Below are positions 11,425 to 22,675 of a stretch of DNA of 64,000 bases, piece after piece. Below the pieces are notes generated by a model. That model did not search any database. It saw only the letters and a list, made by a program, of their open reading frames with translations, and was not told the origin of the DNA. A program made the position numbers and the translations under genes. The DNA lies in contig OY540813.1 of the NCBI GenBank assembly GCA_961205875.1, positions 4,187,001-4,251,000 of the forward strand, given 5' to 3'. The DNA comes from Sialis fuliginosa. Its lineage: Eukaryota; Arthropoda; Insecta; Megaloptera; Sialidae. Position 1 is the stretch's first letter. Each line of letters opens with the position of its first letter.

Positions 11425-11905
11425 TTTATTTGAAATAAATTCTCCCCAAAAATAAATATAGATATTGAATTACTTTTATTTCCTGCTAATAATCAGGATG
11501 CTTTTGAATATTAAAAATCATTTCAATCATACTTCTGGAATATAGATGTTTAAAAGCGAATTTTGCGGAAATTAAAAAAAATCATTTTATTCTGGTAAAT
11601 TATATCATGATATATATTTTCCATTCTTCTTCATAATTAAAAAAAAAATGAGGTGGTGTTCTATCTATGGCATTGTGCTGTCAGGAAATGAACTAGCGGA
11701 GTGTAGATAACGGTCCCTGAGGTAGTAGTCTGCGTGGTTTTTTAGATCGTAACCACAATACACTTTCTCTGTATCCGTTTCCTTATTATAACAGGAGATA
11801 AGTACGTTATAAAAATAATAGTCACTATATTTATTTATTTCCTAACTAGAATTTAAGTAAGTGTAAACAACACCATGAAATTATGTTGGGTAAATAATAT
11901 AGATA
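11425..11905. other. intron, no supported feature
   Basis: The short GC-richer stretch 11641-11760 contains TGAGGTAGTAG, the first 11 bases of let-7, but there is no hairpin partner (see rejected items). Otherwise plain. Confidence 0.5.
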
Positions 11906-12250
11906 AGGTACTGGCACCAGTTATGGCCGTTGTACGAGCAAGATTTACTGTTCTTGTGATTGACGGGCTTCTTTTTTGTAGTTCTTTATTTAATCTATTT
12001 AATTTAAATTATAGACTTTTATTTTATTTATGTTTTTTCTCCAGTAATGGATAAAATAAAACCAGTAATGAGCACGCAGTGATGGACACTTGCTAATGAT
12101 TACAAAATGATAAATACTGTGACACAAAAGATATAAAAGAAAGAATCGTCAAATTTTAAACAATGTAAAGCAGTTTTTAAAATAATATAATAATAAATAA
12201 ATAAATTATACTAATAATTAGTTTAAATGGCGAACCATTTTGACACTTAT
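11906..12250 (-). mobile_element. family A MITE, copy 5 (truncated at the family B insertion)
   Basis: Starts AGGTACTGGCACCAGT after TA. It is intact through the TGACACYTAT block and is lost at about 12250, six bases before the ATT-flanked fold-back element. Short resemblance resumes after that element (ATATCAAATAATTGAATTACG), so B may have inserted into A, followed by decay. Confidence 0.75.
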
Positions 12251-12258
12251 AAAATATT

Positions 12259-12627
12259 GGGAGCGTTCACGTCTGACCAAAAAACGAAACAGCGAGCTTT
12301 GATTGGTTGATTCATGAAATTTCTGGTGGAATGTACCAGAAATTAAATGAATGTCATTTTTTAATCGTGTAAGGAAGTGAGAAAGAAGTAACTAGAAAGA
12401 GATAGAAACTAGTGACCAGGCTAACCAAAGAACTTTTTTGTTCACTTCATGTTGAGCGTTTCTGTCAGAACACTAGTTTCTATCTCTTTCTGGTTACTTC
12501 TTTCTCACTTCCTTACACGCTTAAAAAATGACATTCTTTAAATTTCTGGTACATTCCACCAGAAATCCCATGAATCAACCAATCAAAGCTCGTTGTTCAT
12601 TGTTTTTGGTCAGTCGTGAACGTGACC
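12259..12627 (+). mobile_element. family B fold-back MITE, copy 1 (369 bases)
   Basis: Long inverted arms, about 165 bases each, run from GGGAGCGTTCACGTCTGACC inward through GCTTTGATTGGTTGATTCAT, TTTCTGGTGGAATGTACCAG, AAGTGAGAAAGAAGTAAC and AAAGAGATAGAAACTAG, and back. The other end reads GGTCACGTTCACGACTGACC in reverse. ATT flanks both sides (12256-12258, 12628-12630), consistent with a 3-base target duplication. No protein. Copies at 16432 and 51756. Confidence 0.85.
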
Positions 12628-12630
12628 ATT

Positions 12631-13027
12631 GTTTTAATATCAAATAATTGAATTACGTATACTTATCTAATGTAAATACTTAATTAATACAGGGAAGATG
12701 ATAATATTTCTTTGTGTGATATAAAAATGAAAGAACAATACTTCTTATCTAGTAGGTAATTAATTTTACAGTGATTTAGCTGAACGTTTACCCAAGATAC
12801 GTTGCATGTTTCGGAGCAATTAAAATGCGCTATACTTTCTAACGTTTTCATGACATATCGATCTGAGTTACACGAACCAGACGTTGAAGTTTTGAACAAA
12901 TGAATTGTTTAAAGTTATTTTCACAGTTTTGTGTTATTTTATATTACGGTAATAAAGACCGTTTAGTAAAGAAAATACCGTATTTAGAAGGATTGTTGTA
13001 GTTTTAGTTGCATTATTGTTATTATTG
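12631..13027. other. intron, no feature seen
   Basis: Unique sequence. The 71-codon reverse frame is not supported as a gene. Confidence 0.5.
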
Positions 13028-13215
13028 ATCTCTAAAGATCAACGTTTGAATCTCTATCACGATCAATAACGATCTTTAGAGATCTTTGTAGATCTTTGTA
13101 GGTCGTTGTAGATCTATGCAGGTCTCCACAGATCAAAAAACAGTGAAAAATATGAGTTTGTCTCAAAATGCGGATCTATCAAGATCTAATTTGATCACTT
13201 TAGATCTAAAAAATT
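13028..13215 (+). repeat. repeat E, half copy (AGATCT-rich)
   Basis: Dense GATC/AGATCT words, with AGATCTTTGTAGATCTTTG, GCAGGTCTCCACAGATC, TTTGTCTCAAAATGCGGATC and a final AGATCTAAAAAAT. It matches the right arm of the full fold-back copy at 49853-50130. The left portion has a short inverted overlap (TATCACGATCAATAACGATC). Confidence 0.7.
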
Positions 13216-13254
13216 TTCCCGGGCCTATAAAAAACAATTGAAGCTGTAGTTATA

Positions 13255-13651
13255 CAGTGTGTTCCAAGTTGATTAAGACATAGGAAATTTAACATGGAGA
13301 CAATTAGAAATGTAGTAACAAATTTAACAATATGTGATTGGTGCATTTTGAAATGCCGCCTCGAAACTAACTGATAATTTTTAAATTAATCAACAGTATT
13401 TTGTTTTCAACTTTAATGAAGAATAAAATACAATAATGAAATAAAAGTAAGCATCCTAGATAAAATTATAATAATATTTTTGGCAGATATAAATTTGAAA
13501 ACAAAATACTAATTACTATTTTATTAAATTTTGTGGCGGCATTTTAAAATGCACCAATCACACATCGTTAAATTTGACCTAAGGTTACTATAACACTTCT
13601 AATTACCACCATGTTAAATTTCCTATGTCTTAATCAACTTGGAATACACTG
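13255..13651. mobile_element. 397-base TA-flanked MITE with ~110-base TIRs
   Basis: Termini CAGTGTGTTCCAAGTTGATT and, inverted, CAGTGTATTCCAAGTTGATT, with TA on both sides (13253-13254, 13652-13653). The arms continue through AGACATAGGAAATTTAACAT and GTGATTGGTGCATTTT to GCCGCC. Probably a non-autonomous Tc1/mariner element. Single copy in the window. Confidence 0.8.
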
Positions 13652-13653
13652 TA

Positions 13654-14148
13654 TATTATAACTAACCATAAAAACATTTGAAAACTCTAAATTGAATATT
13701 AAAATGCATTTCACCTCTACAAATTTTGTGGTTTGAATTATATTCTGACTTGTTGTTTGTAGAGAATATCTGACTTCCAATCATAATCGAATCACATTGT
13801 TTTTATCATCAGAGTTCATATGTTCATAATAACAACAGAACAACAATGTAAGAAGAACAGTTTTACGGTACAGTTACATAAATGTTATTACTTAATTTCA
13901 TATACACTTCACTTTGCGATTGCATGATGGCGTCGTTGCTCACGAAACAGCTGGTTTCTGTAGCGTAGCCAATTAACCACAGTGTTACTGTTGCTGCTGT
14001 AAGTCATTTTGAAAGACAATGTTACTAAATGTAATTGCTGCGTGCTTTAAATCCTCGGATCTTTTGTAGGAGTTGCTAATAATTTGTGTAGCTTTTACAC
14101 ATTATTAAAATTAAATTATGTTATGTTTAGAGATTTTCAGTTAATAAA
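13654..14148. other. intron with a small GC-richer unique island (13915-14090)
   Basis: The island reads ATGATGGCGTCGTTGCTCAC with a frame closing after 14 codons, and a donor-like GCT|GTAAGT at about 14000. There is no convincing acceptor, so no exon is called. It could be regulatory. Confidence 0.3.
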
Positions 14149-14391
14149 AGGTACTGACACCAGTTATGGCCGCTTTAAGAACAAGCTTTACTGTTTTTGT
14201 GATTGACGGGTTTCTTTATTGTAATTCATGTTACTAATAAAATAAGTAACTCTTTATTTAATCAATTTAATTACCAAAGTGCGCAAATATAGTTTGTTTT
14301 TTAAATTATAGCCTTTTATTTTGTTTATGTTTTTTTTCTTCCAGTAATGGATAAAGTAAAACCAGTAATGAACACGCAGTGATGGACACTT
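14149..14391 (-). mobile_element. family A MITE, copy 6 (3' half missing)
   Basis: Starts AGGTACTGACACCAGT and is conserved through TTTACTGTTTTTGTGATTG and CCAGTAATGGATAAAGTAAA. It breaks off after GATGGACACTT at 14391. Confidence 0.75.
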
Positions 14392-15346
14392 CACTTGGGA
14401 AATGAAGAAATGAGAAAGCTTTTATGAGAAATATAGGTTTATCTAGCTGCATTTGCTAACTAAAACAGTTAATGTCTTTTTTCTTGTTAACATTTTAGTT
14501 ATGGTACTATTTGTTCCAGATTTCTGCTCACCCTCTTAGTAGATTGCAATTTGTTTTAATATAGGTCACATGGTGCTCTACATGGAATTATTTTTGAAAG
14601 GATTTTGTATTTTCTTTTATGAAAATAAACGATGGATAAATTTTCAATTGATATTTCGTATTTTGTCCTCTACGACAATTTAAATTTTAACCATTTATTT
14701 TAGTTACATCTTTGGTAAACTAGAAGTACTTGCAGATATGAATGAAGAAATTAAACCTAGATTGCGTTTCTATAAAAATTTCAAAGTGCTGTTGAAACTT
14801 TATTAGATTCGTGTTCGTATGAACGATATCTTACAAACACAAAGAATAACCATGGTGCAATATGATGTATGTGATCTATATTATACTCCCTTTCATACAA
14901 TTACAGCCAAGTCTAATTAATCCATGTCAGACAGTAATAGTGAACCTAAGTACGTGCAAGTAAGTGCATCTGTTACCTGGTATGAGAAGTAGACACTGGC
15001 AAGTTATTAGTTAACGTCAGGTAAATGTACATACATTAAAGGACATGTGTTAAATTACTTTGGTTAAGGTGAAGACAGACTATGCGAATATGGCAATTAG
15101 TTTTACTGTTCTTGCCTACCGGAAATTGCAATTGTACGACCGTCTGGCAGTAAGTTGCGACCAACCTAGAGGTCTGGTATTGATTTTTTTTTAATACAAT
15201 TTTGTGTATACAAATTACAACTTTTTTACTAAAAAAGTTTTCTGCAATTTCAAAAAAATAAGGATGCACTTGGCACCGGGGTTGATCATCTTGAACTCTG
15301 ACATTAATTAATAATTAAGCTTTCTGATGAATTTAAAATGGTAAAA
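14392..15346. other. intron, no feature seen
   Basis: Unique AT-rich sequence. The frame at 15036-15269 (reverse) is not convincing. Confidence 0.5.
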
Positions 15347-15690
15347 CAAACACTTTTCGTTCCGTATCTGTCTGTCTCTCGAGTGAATCCTTGTCACACG
15401 CATAACTCATGAACTATTGAACCGATATTAATGAAACTTGGTTGGATGGTTGGGTCTGGCTTGAGGACGGACCTATTTCAAAATCATCAAAATCGTGTGT
15501 AAGAGAGAGGGGTGACATCCCAAAATATTTATTTTTTCAAGATATCTCAAGAACGACACATGTTACGTGAAAATTGTATAGAATCTTTTTTGTAGAGCAT
15601 TCAATTTTCTGTAATATAGGTCTACAATGTTTGTTGTAAAATATTCCCTATCTCAATTTACTTTGTTTGCTAAATTTTTCATTATTTTTT
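15347..15690 (+). repeat. repeat F, copy 2
   Basis: AAACACTTTTCGTTCCG, a GTCTGTC run, CTTGTCACACGCATAACTCA, CCGATATTAATGAAACTTGG, GTGTGTAAGAGAGAGGGGTG, TTTTTCAAGATATCTCAAGA, CATGTTACGTGAAAATTGTA. Same order as in the reversed copy at 37165-37690. The 5' module (GCTTCCTCGCAATAT) is absent here. Non-coding. Confidence 0.75.
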
Positions 15691-16373
15691 TCCTAAGGGT
15701 CCTAACTTAATGGGCACCTATAGTCTTATGAATAGACTTAAGTTAACATCTCGAAAAATTATCATACTTAAACAATTTACGTAATAGAACAGACATAATT
15801 TAGAAAATCAGTATCTACTCCTGACCAACCAAATTAATAATTTGAACCGATTTAAAAAAAAATCTGTTACGTTATATTACATATTATATAATTATGTATA
15901 CACAGTTTAGTTATTTAAGCGAGTATATGTTTACGAAAGGAAGGCTCACCGCAACAGTAGCGTTGACTGGAAGGGGATGCTGCTTATCTGTGCATGCAAC
16001 TGACCTAACAACATAATCGGATAGTGCGGTGGCTTAATGCAAGCTAGTTTTATGCAAATTCGTTAAATGAGCTTTCGGTGTAAATACTCTGCTATGTATG
16101 TACCTACCTGTGAATACGCTAGTAGAATTTATGAGTTTATGTGTGTATGTGATGTGGGGACAAATCAAAAATCGATACAGACTGCAGTCGTTTATATGTG
16201 AAAAATAACTGTCGAGCCCGATTTTGCATAAAGTTTACCAAATATTTTTATTGCCAATCTGATGTATAAAATATTTATAATTTACTATCATGAAATAATG
16301 TTAACGTTTTAATTAGCAATATTGTACTTCATGAAGCCTTTTGGGTTATTTGTTTATTTTGATTTTATATCAA
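15691..16373. other. intron with a GC-richer unique stretch (15940-16090)
   Basis: The stretch from GGAAGGCTCACCGCAACAG to GAGCTTTCGGTG has no repeat match in the window and no open frame. A conserved non-coding element is possible but unproved. Confidence 0.35.
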
Positions 16374-17160
16374 AGTAAATGTAATCTGATATCATAAATA
16401 GAATATGACAGAAGTCAATATTTTAGTTAATGGTCACGTTCACGACTGACCAAAAACAGTGAACAACGAGCTTTGATTGGTTGATTCATGGAATTTCTGG
16501 TGGAATGTACCAGAAATTTAAAGAATGTCATGTTTTAAGCGTGTAAAGAAGTGAGAAAGAAGTAACCAGAAAGAGATAGAAACTAGTGTTCTGGCAGAAA
16601 CGCTCAACATGAAGTAAACATAAAAGTTCTTTGGTTAGCCTGGTCACTAGTTTCTATCTCTTTCTAGTTACTTCTTTCTCACTTCCTTACACGCTTAAAA
16701 AATGACATTATTTTAATTTCTGGTACATTCCACCAGAAATTCCATGAATCAACCAAACAAAGCTCGTTGTTCCGTTTTTTGGTCAGACATGAACGCTCCC
16801 AATATAAAAAAGTATATGTTTTCTGTAAAAATAAAGCCTATATTAGAGTAAGTAGGCTGCTAAATATGAATCTGATGTCAGAATAAAAATTTGACATTCG
16901 CCAGCTGTCAAAAATTCTGACAACTTCAACTAAATCAAACGTAATCTGATGTCATGAATAGAATTTGACAGTTAACAGCTGACAATGTTAACTTAAAAAG
17001 TATGTTTTACGTGAAAATAGAGTCTAATAAGATTGTAGTGGATGCTGAATTTGAATATGATGTCATAATAAAAATTTGACAGTTGCCATCTGTCAAAATG
17101 TGCTAAATTCAAGTTTTTCTGAAACAACCGAATTAAATTAAGGCTTTTGATGTCACTGAA
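16374..17160. repeat. ~188-base tandem repeat, about 2.3 units, interrupted by family B
   Basis: Units near 16807-16993 and 16994-17160 both run AAAGTATRTTTT, TCTAATARGATTG-type sequence, ATGATGTCATRATAAAAATT, TGACAGTTGCCAGCTGTC. Each also carries a half-unit echo (CTGATGTCATGAATAGAA). A partial earlier unit (GTAATCTGATATCATAAATA) stands at 16385, directly left of the family B insertion. Divergence among units is high, so the array is old. Confidence 0.6.
16432..16800 (-). mobile_element. family B fold-back MITE, copy 2 (369 bases)
   Basis: Exactly the length of copy 1 and inverted relative to it: begins GGTCACGTTCACGACTGACC and ends in GAACGCTCCC. AAT flanks both sides (16429-16431, 16801-16803), which is the same ATT in element orientation. 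Inserted inside the 188-base tandem array. Confidence 0.85.
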
Positions 17161-17175
17161 AACAAATCTTACGTA

Positions 17176-17474
17176 CATTGGCGTCGCTAGGAGGGGTGAT
17201 ACCCGGGGCGGAAGTTGATAGGATCACCCCCTGTTAATATCATTGGGCTCTATTTTTTTTTAAATAATTTGGACGATTATTACTCCCTCATAGACTTTTA
17301 ATGACCAAAAAAAGTCAATTGGTTCAACTTCTTACAAATCTTACCTCTTGGAAGCTTTAAACAAAAAAAAATGAGGTAAATATACATTATTTTTTAACGT
17401 ATGAGACGGGTGTCACCCCTTTGAGGGTGTTACCAGGGGCGGATGCCCCCCACTTCCCTCTAGTGACGCCACTG
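17176..17474. mobile_element. 299-base non-autonomous hAT-type element
   Basis: Left end CATTGGCGTCGCTAGGAGGG; right end in reverse CAGTGGCGTCACTAGAGGGA. The 8-base flanks CTTACGTA (17168-17175) and CTAACATA (17475-17482) agree at 6 of 8, a decayed hAT-size duplication. The interior is G/C-rich near both ends (ACCCGGGGCGG, CAGGGGCGGATG). No transposase. Confidence 0.75.
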
Positions 17475-18030
17475 CTAACATATATGATGTAATAGGAAAG
17501 AAATAATTTATAAAGTAGGTTTGTTAAACCATGTTTTGGTGTAGGTATATAATTGGCATTAACATGAACCCATAAACTTTTCAATAACAATTCTCCTACA
17601 TGATTAATAGCACGTTGTAATGGAACAGACTCTTATAAGCAATTATATGTATATTAACTAAGATTCGCGATAACTGTACAGCAAGAAATAATCGAGTTTT
17701 AATATAAATGTATACTATACTGAAAGTCAAGGGTAACAACATTGTAGCAACGTCGGATTGTTTAGAGATAGATCAACACCACAGAGCTGGCTGTGGAGCT
17801 CGTGAAGCTGACCACAAAGTCGTGACTGGTGCTATGGTATCATTACATAACTTATATTGTCATGATTCAAGGTACTTAGACGGAACTAGGATTTGAAATC
17901 GATACATGAGACTTACAAGTAGCGGTATTTGTAAAAGAAAGGGTAGTATTTAAGCGCGCAATATTTTATATTATTTGAGCAATAACATGTTGAATTCTGA
18001 GCATTATACGAGTACTAAACTAAAACTTTT
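17475..18030. other. intron with unique GC-richer block (17740-17890)
   Basis: The block is open for 62 codons on the + strand (17708-17893) and is not repeated in the window. It has no splice pair and no recognised domain, so no gene is called. Confidence 0.35.
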
Positions 18031-18245
18031 GCTTCCTCGCAATATCGAAGATACGAGAAGCATTGTGATCGTTTCAGATTGGGACAAAAAAAATGTTCTC
18101 CGATTTCAAAATTTTAAATTGATCTATCCGTTTCACGTCAAGACAAACACTTTTCGTTCCTTGTCTGTCTGTCTGTCCGTCCGTGTGTCCGTCCGTCTGT
18201 CCCCTGAATCCTTGTCACACGCATAACTCATGAACCACTGAACCG
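18031..18245 (+). repeat. repeat F, copy 3 (5' part)
   Basis: Starts GCTTCCTCGCAATATCGAAG, then ATACGAGAAGCATTGTGATC, a microsatellite of GTCTGTC/GTCCGTC units (about 18162-18200), CCTTGTCACACGCATAACTC and a stop at CACTGAACCGA. It supplies the 5' module missing from copy 2. Confidence 0.75.
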
Positions 18246-18504
18246 AAATAATTTTATAACTTTTAGTGCGTATTTAATTTGTTCCCTATAAAAAAATAAG
18301 TATAATTTAATAAAAAAATTAATGAAACAGCAATTTTTAGTTTAGAGGCGATGGGGGCGATCGCTCCCCAGGAAATTTTCTGAAATATTAATTTTATATT
18401 TGTGATTTAAATGAAAATTATTGTTTTTACTATAGTTAGTTATGATTTTTCTTCTTCTTTAAGTTGATATTTTTATGAAAAATATAAATTTGAACATTAT
18501 TTTT

Positions 18505-18680
18505 TGATCAACCGTTCACGAGATATGGCCTCTCAAAGTTTTAGATTCTCTCAATTTTTTTTTAGAAAGATAGTCGTAACTTTTGAATGGGTGGTCGGAT
18601 TTGATTTTTTTGTCAACGGATTTGAAATCAGTGTGTTAAAAATCTATCTTCTGTATTATGCTTTAAAATCATACCCCTAT
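18505..18680 (+). repeat. diverged arm of palindromic repeat P
   Basis: ACGAGATATGGCCTCTCAAA, GTCGTAACTTTTGAATGGGT, GGTCGGATTTGATTTTTTTG and CAACGGATTTGAAATCAG follow the order of the left arm of the large palindrome at 48359-49250. A single diverged arm with no hAT end. Confidence 0.6.
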
Positions 18681-19157
18681 TCATAAAATAAATCGTCGGC
18701 GTCTATATGTGCTATACAGTAGTTAACAGGATATTATAATCTTTATAATTATAGAACCAATAAAGCAATTTAAAAAAGTTGTGAAATAAAATATCGCTTT
18801 ATCATTAATCGAATATTTGCCAAACATAAACGTTTTATAGCTCTTGGTGTCGATAATAAATTATCGCGTCGATTTTAAAAGTCAATATTCCTTTATCTAT
18901 GACTAGAGTTATTATAGAAAAAATACATTTTCAATGAACAAGTTCGTTTTTCTCTGTATCATTACGTCAAGGTTAAGCAAACGTTCTATTACAATGACTG
19001 ATTGTATAACAAAAAGCAGATAATAATAATTAGTTAAAAAAAAGATACATTTTGTTCAAATATTTGCATTATTACACTTGTAAAGTTATGTTTATTTTCT
19101 ATCCTTCAACACTTCGTATAATAATGTATCATACATACATATATACTCACGGTAGTA
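18681..19157. other. AT-rich intron, no feature seen
   Basis: No supported feature. Confidence 0.5.
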
Positions 19158-19641
19158 AGGTACTGACACCAGTCTTGAATCATACCCCAGTGTTGGACAC
19201 TTGTTTAATTAATTGTACTAAATTATAAATATTTGTTGATGTTTGATTACTGCCATTATTGAATCATATATGCATAATCTATGTATAGACTGAAAAACAG
19301 CTTAATTTGACGTCAATGGGTGTCAAAATGGTGGACATTTAAACTAATTATTAGTGTAATCTATTTCTTAATTATTATATTATCATAGCATCTGCTTTAC
19401 ATTGTTTCTTTTACGATTCTTTATTTTATTACTTTTGTGACGTAGTACTTATCATTTTTGTGTCCATCACTGGGTGCACATAACTGATTTTACCGTGTCC
19501 ATTACTGGAAAAAAATAAACAAAAAAGCTATAATTTAAAAGTATAATATGAGTTTAAGAGAATTACAAAAAGAAGTCCATCAATTAAAAAAACAGTACGT
19601 ACACCTTGCTCTTAAAGCGTCGAAGACTGGTGCCAGTACCT
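19158..19641 (+). mobile_element. family A MITE, copy 7 (complete)
   Basis: AGGTACTGACACCAGT to ACTGGTGCCAGTACCT with TA at 19156-19157 and 19642-19643. All interior blocks are present, with some deletions. Confidence 0.85.
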
Positions 19642-20717
19642 TACATTTTGTTCAAATATTTGCATCCTTCAACACTTCATGTAATAAAGTATCACATGTA
19701 TGTATTGACGTTTAAGTATGTGATACTAACATGTAATTTTCAGTTTTGTGGGACGACCACAAAGATATCATTTCGTGCATATGATTGACTATAATTATAA
19801 ATTATTCCTATTTTGATTTTTTTGCTTGTGTTCATTCGACAACTGTCGTTTTTAATTTATCAGTATATTATTTATATTTAGGTTAAATTTTATAATATTG
19901 GTTTCTCTATTAAAATAATAACTGATTTTAGAATCTATTCATCTTATTTTAAATATAAAACTATTCGAGACATTTTTTAAATTAAATATGTTTGTTTGTT
20001 GACGGCTAAAATTTTTTTTTCCAAACATTGACAATATTTTGACCTGTTAATATTATATAAATTAGGGTAAGTCTCGTCTCTTACACGTGGCTGTTTGTTC
20101 TGTGGATATAGTCACTTTAGCTGCAGAAATATCCGCTCTACATCACAGTAATAACTTTATAATTTGCATAAATCATTTTATTTAAAATACTGTTGAAAAA
20201 AATTATGTTCTTTCTTAAAAAAAACTTCTTTAAACTTTAACATTTTTACGATGATTACTTGACGTTTTTTTACATTTGTTTTACAATTGTACAACTAGAC
20301 TATTTGATGAAAAGTTTAACCAAATGTGTTTTTTTTTACAAATCACCTATTCGCGTGTAGGAAGCTATTTAATATTTGCTGTTGGCTAAAATCCAATGAC
20401 CTATTATTTATTTAATGTACAATGTTAATGCAGTACTAGCAAATAGGGAGTTAATGCTTTATATATAGGTACCTACTTTTATCGTGTACAGTCAGTATGT
20501 GCTCGTATAATTTAAACATAAACTCATTGTTTTCGATTCGTGCTTTTTGTTAGGTCACAATAGTTCAATAGAATTTTTATAGGTTGCGGATATTTAAGGA
20601 TTTATATTATAGGAAATATGTAAATCTATTTCTGTAATTTGTATATTTATTTAAGAGGTTATATCATTCAGCAAATTTTGTTTCGATTTATTTTATTGGC
20701 TTAATACATGTATAAAC
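19642..20717. other. AT-rich intron, no feature seen
   Basis: About 1.1 kb with no open frame and no repeat found. Confidence 0.5.
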
Positions 20718-21005
20718 CAGTGGCGATAAAAAGCAGGGGTCTTCCCTTACTTTATGGGAAAAACATTTTAACCAAAAATAGTATTTAATTATAATTTACA
20801 TACTCAATTATAAAATACCTCTGCGTCTTATTTTCTTGTATTTTAGTCGATATTTGTATGACGAGTTGACGTTCATTGCAGGAAATTTCATTTTTTGATT
20901 TCGTTGAAGGTATGTTTATTGTATAGAAAATGACGTGAAAAGTTGAAATTTTCAAACTGCAGTCATAGAAATATCGACTAAAATAGAAGAAACGTAAGAA
21001 TTGGG
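20718..21005 (+). mobile_element. palindromic repeat P, copy 1 (internally deleted)
   Basis: hAT-type end CAGTGGCGATAAAAAGCAGG, CTTCCCTTACTTTATGGG, then the outer arm (GTCTTATTTTCTTGTATTTT, AGTCGATATTTGTATGACGA, TATAGAAAATGACGTGAAAA). It jumps straight to the outer part of the other arm (AATATCGACTAAAATAGAAG). The palindrome centre is missing. Full-length relatives are at 48359 and 54631. Confidence 0.75.
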
Positions 21006-22675
21006 GGAGGGAAATGTTTAATGGACAAAACTTTTTTTTTTACACTTTCGGTGCTGACAAATTCTAAAGGCTTTAAACCTTAAAAATGGACATAAAATAC
21101 GTGAATGAATAATTTAACATCAAAAATAAGAAATAACAAGTCAGATTCAAATCTGTTGAAAACGCCGACTGGGAGAAGCCCAGCAAAGCAAAAATATAAC
21201 AGATTCTGTATAGCTTTCGAAATATGATATCATTATGTTATATGATATGGAATCATTGTTTAACATATTTCCTTCCAGATTAAAGTTATAAACATAAATA
21301 TTATTTTGTGGAATTATTATGATTTTTAGTTAAATTAATTTAGATGTTAATGCCTATTAAAACAACTCTCTTATAAGGAAAGTCTTTCTTGGGTCCCCTT
21401 GCGAATTTTAGTATTTTTAACACGCTTTTATCAGTTTTCACCCACTTCTAATTGTCGTATTGATTTTAAACTTTGAAAATTTATGTATAATAATTCTCGT
21501 GACAATACAAAAATATGGTGGGAGGTGGTCATAGGGACTCCTCAAAGTTAGCAATAAGCCCAAGCGTGTTTTTAGTTTCTTAAACTAGAATTTATTAGAA
21601 TATCAAAATAAATAAATGTTCAAAATTAATGCTTATAAAAATTACTATCTTTTATGAGCCTATATAAAATCAATTAGTCTATAATCAAATTCGAATTTTA
21701 ATAGATAGAAAATGTACTCTTCGTATTTTATTTGGACAGTTTACTAATTATCAAAATTAGAACACTTTTGATGTTACTTTATTTAACTTCTAAACAGTTC
21801 TTTAACATGATATGACAATCAAAAAAATCTATTTCGTTTATATTAACAATAAATAAAATCGAATCATATCTGTCATTGGTAATATTATTGATCTTTGGCA
21901 TTGTTTCAAATCTAAATTATGGAACTACAAACGATTTTGTGCTTCCAGTCTACAATATTTTATTAATATATATTTATTAACTAAATTTAGAATCAAGGAC
22001 TTGTCATTGTGAACCAAATAAACAATAAAGTATACTATTTAATATCTCCCCATATCTTTTTTCCTCTATGATGCATGTCGAAGGTCAAAGTGGCAAAATT
22101 TAAGTCTAGTATAATAAGGTCAAAGTCACGATTTCTTCTAATGTCCATGTTACGAATTTATTTAAAATGATTGTCCATTGTTTGAATAGCATTAATGATC
22201 CGTACTCGAAGGATTCAAAACCGCGAAAGGTAATTTCTATTGACACAGAACGGAACCGCTTGTAAACGTGACGAAAATTAAATTACAAGCCCATTAGTGT
22301 TGAACATATGGTAATCATTGCTTAAAATATGTGATGCATCTGTTAATGTGTATTTTTTTTTATTTGTCCGACTGCTATAATTTTATTGTATTTTGATCAT
22401 GTTATACTGGCCTACATATGGATCGAGTAGGTTTTGTTTAATTTCCGTTTTGAGGTGGATGTTGTGTACTGGTTTTGATTGACCTTTAAATTTAATATAG
22501 TTATATAAATCATATGCTTGCATACATACTTTCATTTATATTTTTGTATAGTAAATTTTATCTGGTTAATTGCTTGTTTTATAATGATATTTATTACTGT
22601 TATTATTATTTTACTGTTGAGATCCTTGTAGGAGAAACTGTTAATTGTTTATTTAGACACAAGGTGTAACCAAAC
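21006..22675. other. intron, no supported feature
   Basis: 1.7 kb without coding signal or matching repeat. The GC-richer patch 21350-21560 (TCTTTCTTGGGTCCCCTTGC, ATGGTGGGAGGTGGTCATAG) could be an old repeat, but I find no second copy. Confidence 0.4.

Noticed and set aside
11718..11737. TGAGGTAGTAG, identical to the first 11 bases of let-7
   Set aside because: The following bases (TCTGCGTGG) do not match let-7, and no complementary arm lies within 100 bases on either side, so there is no miRNA hairpin.
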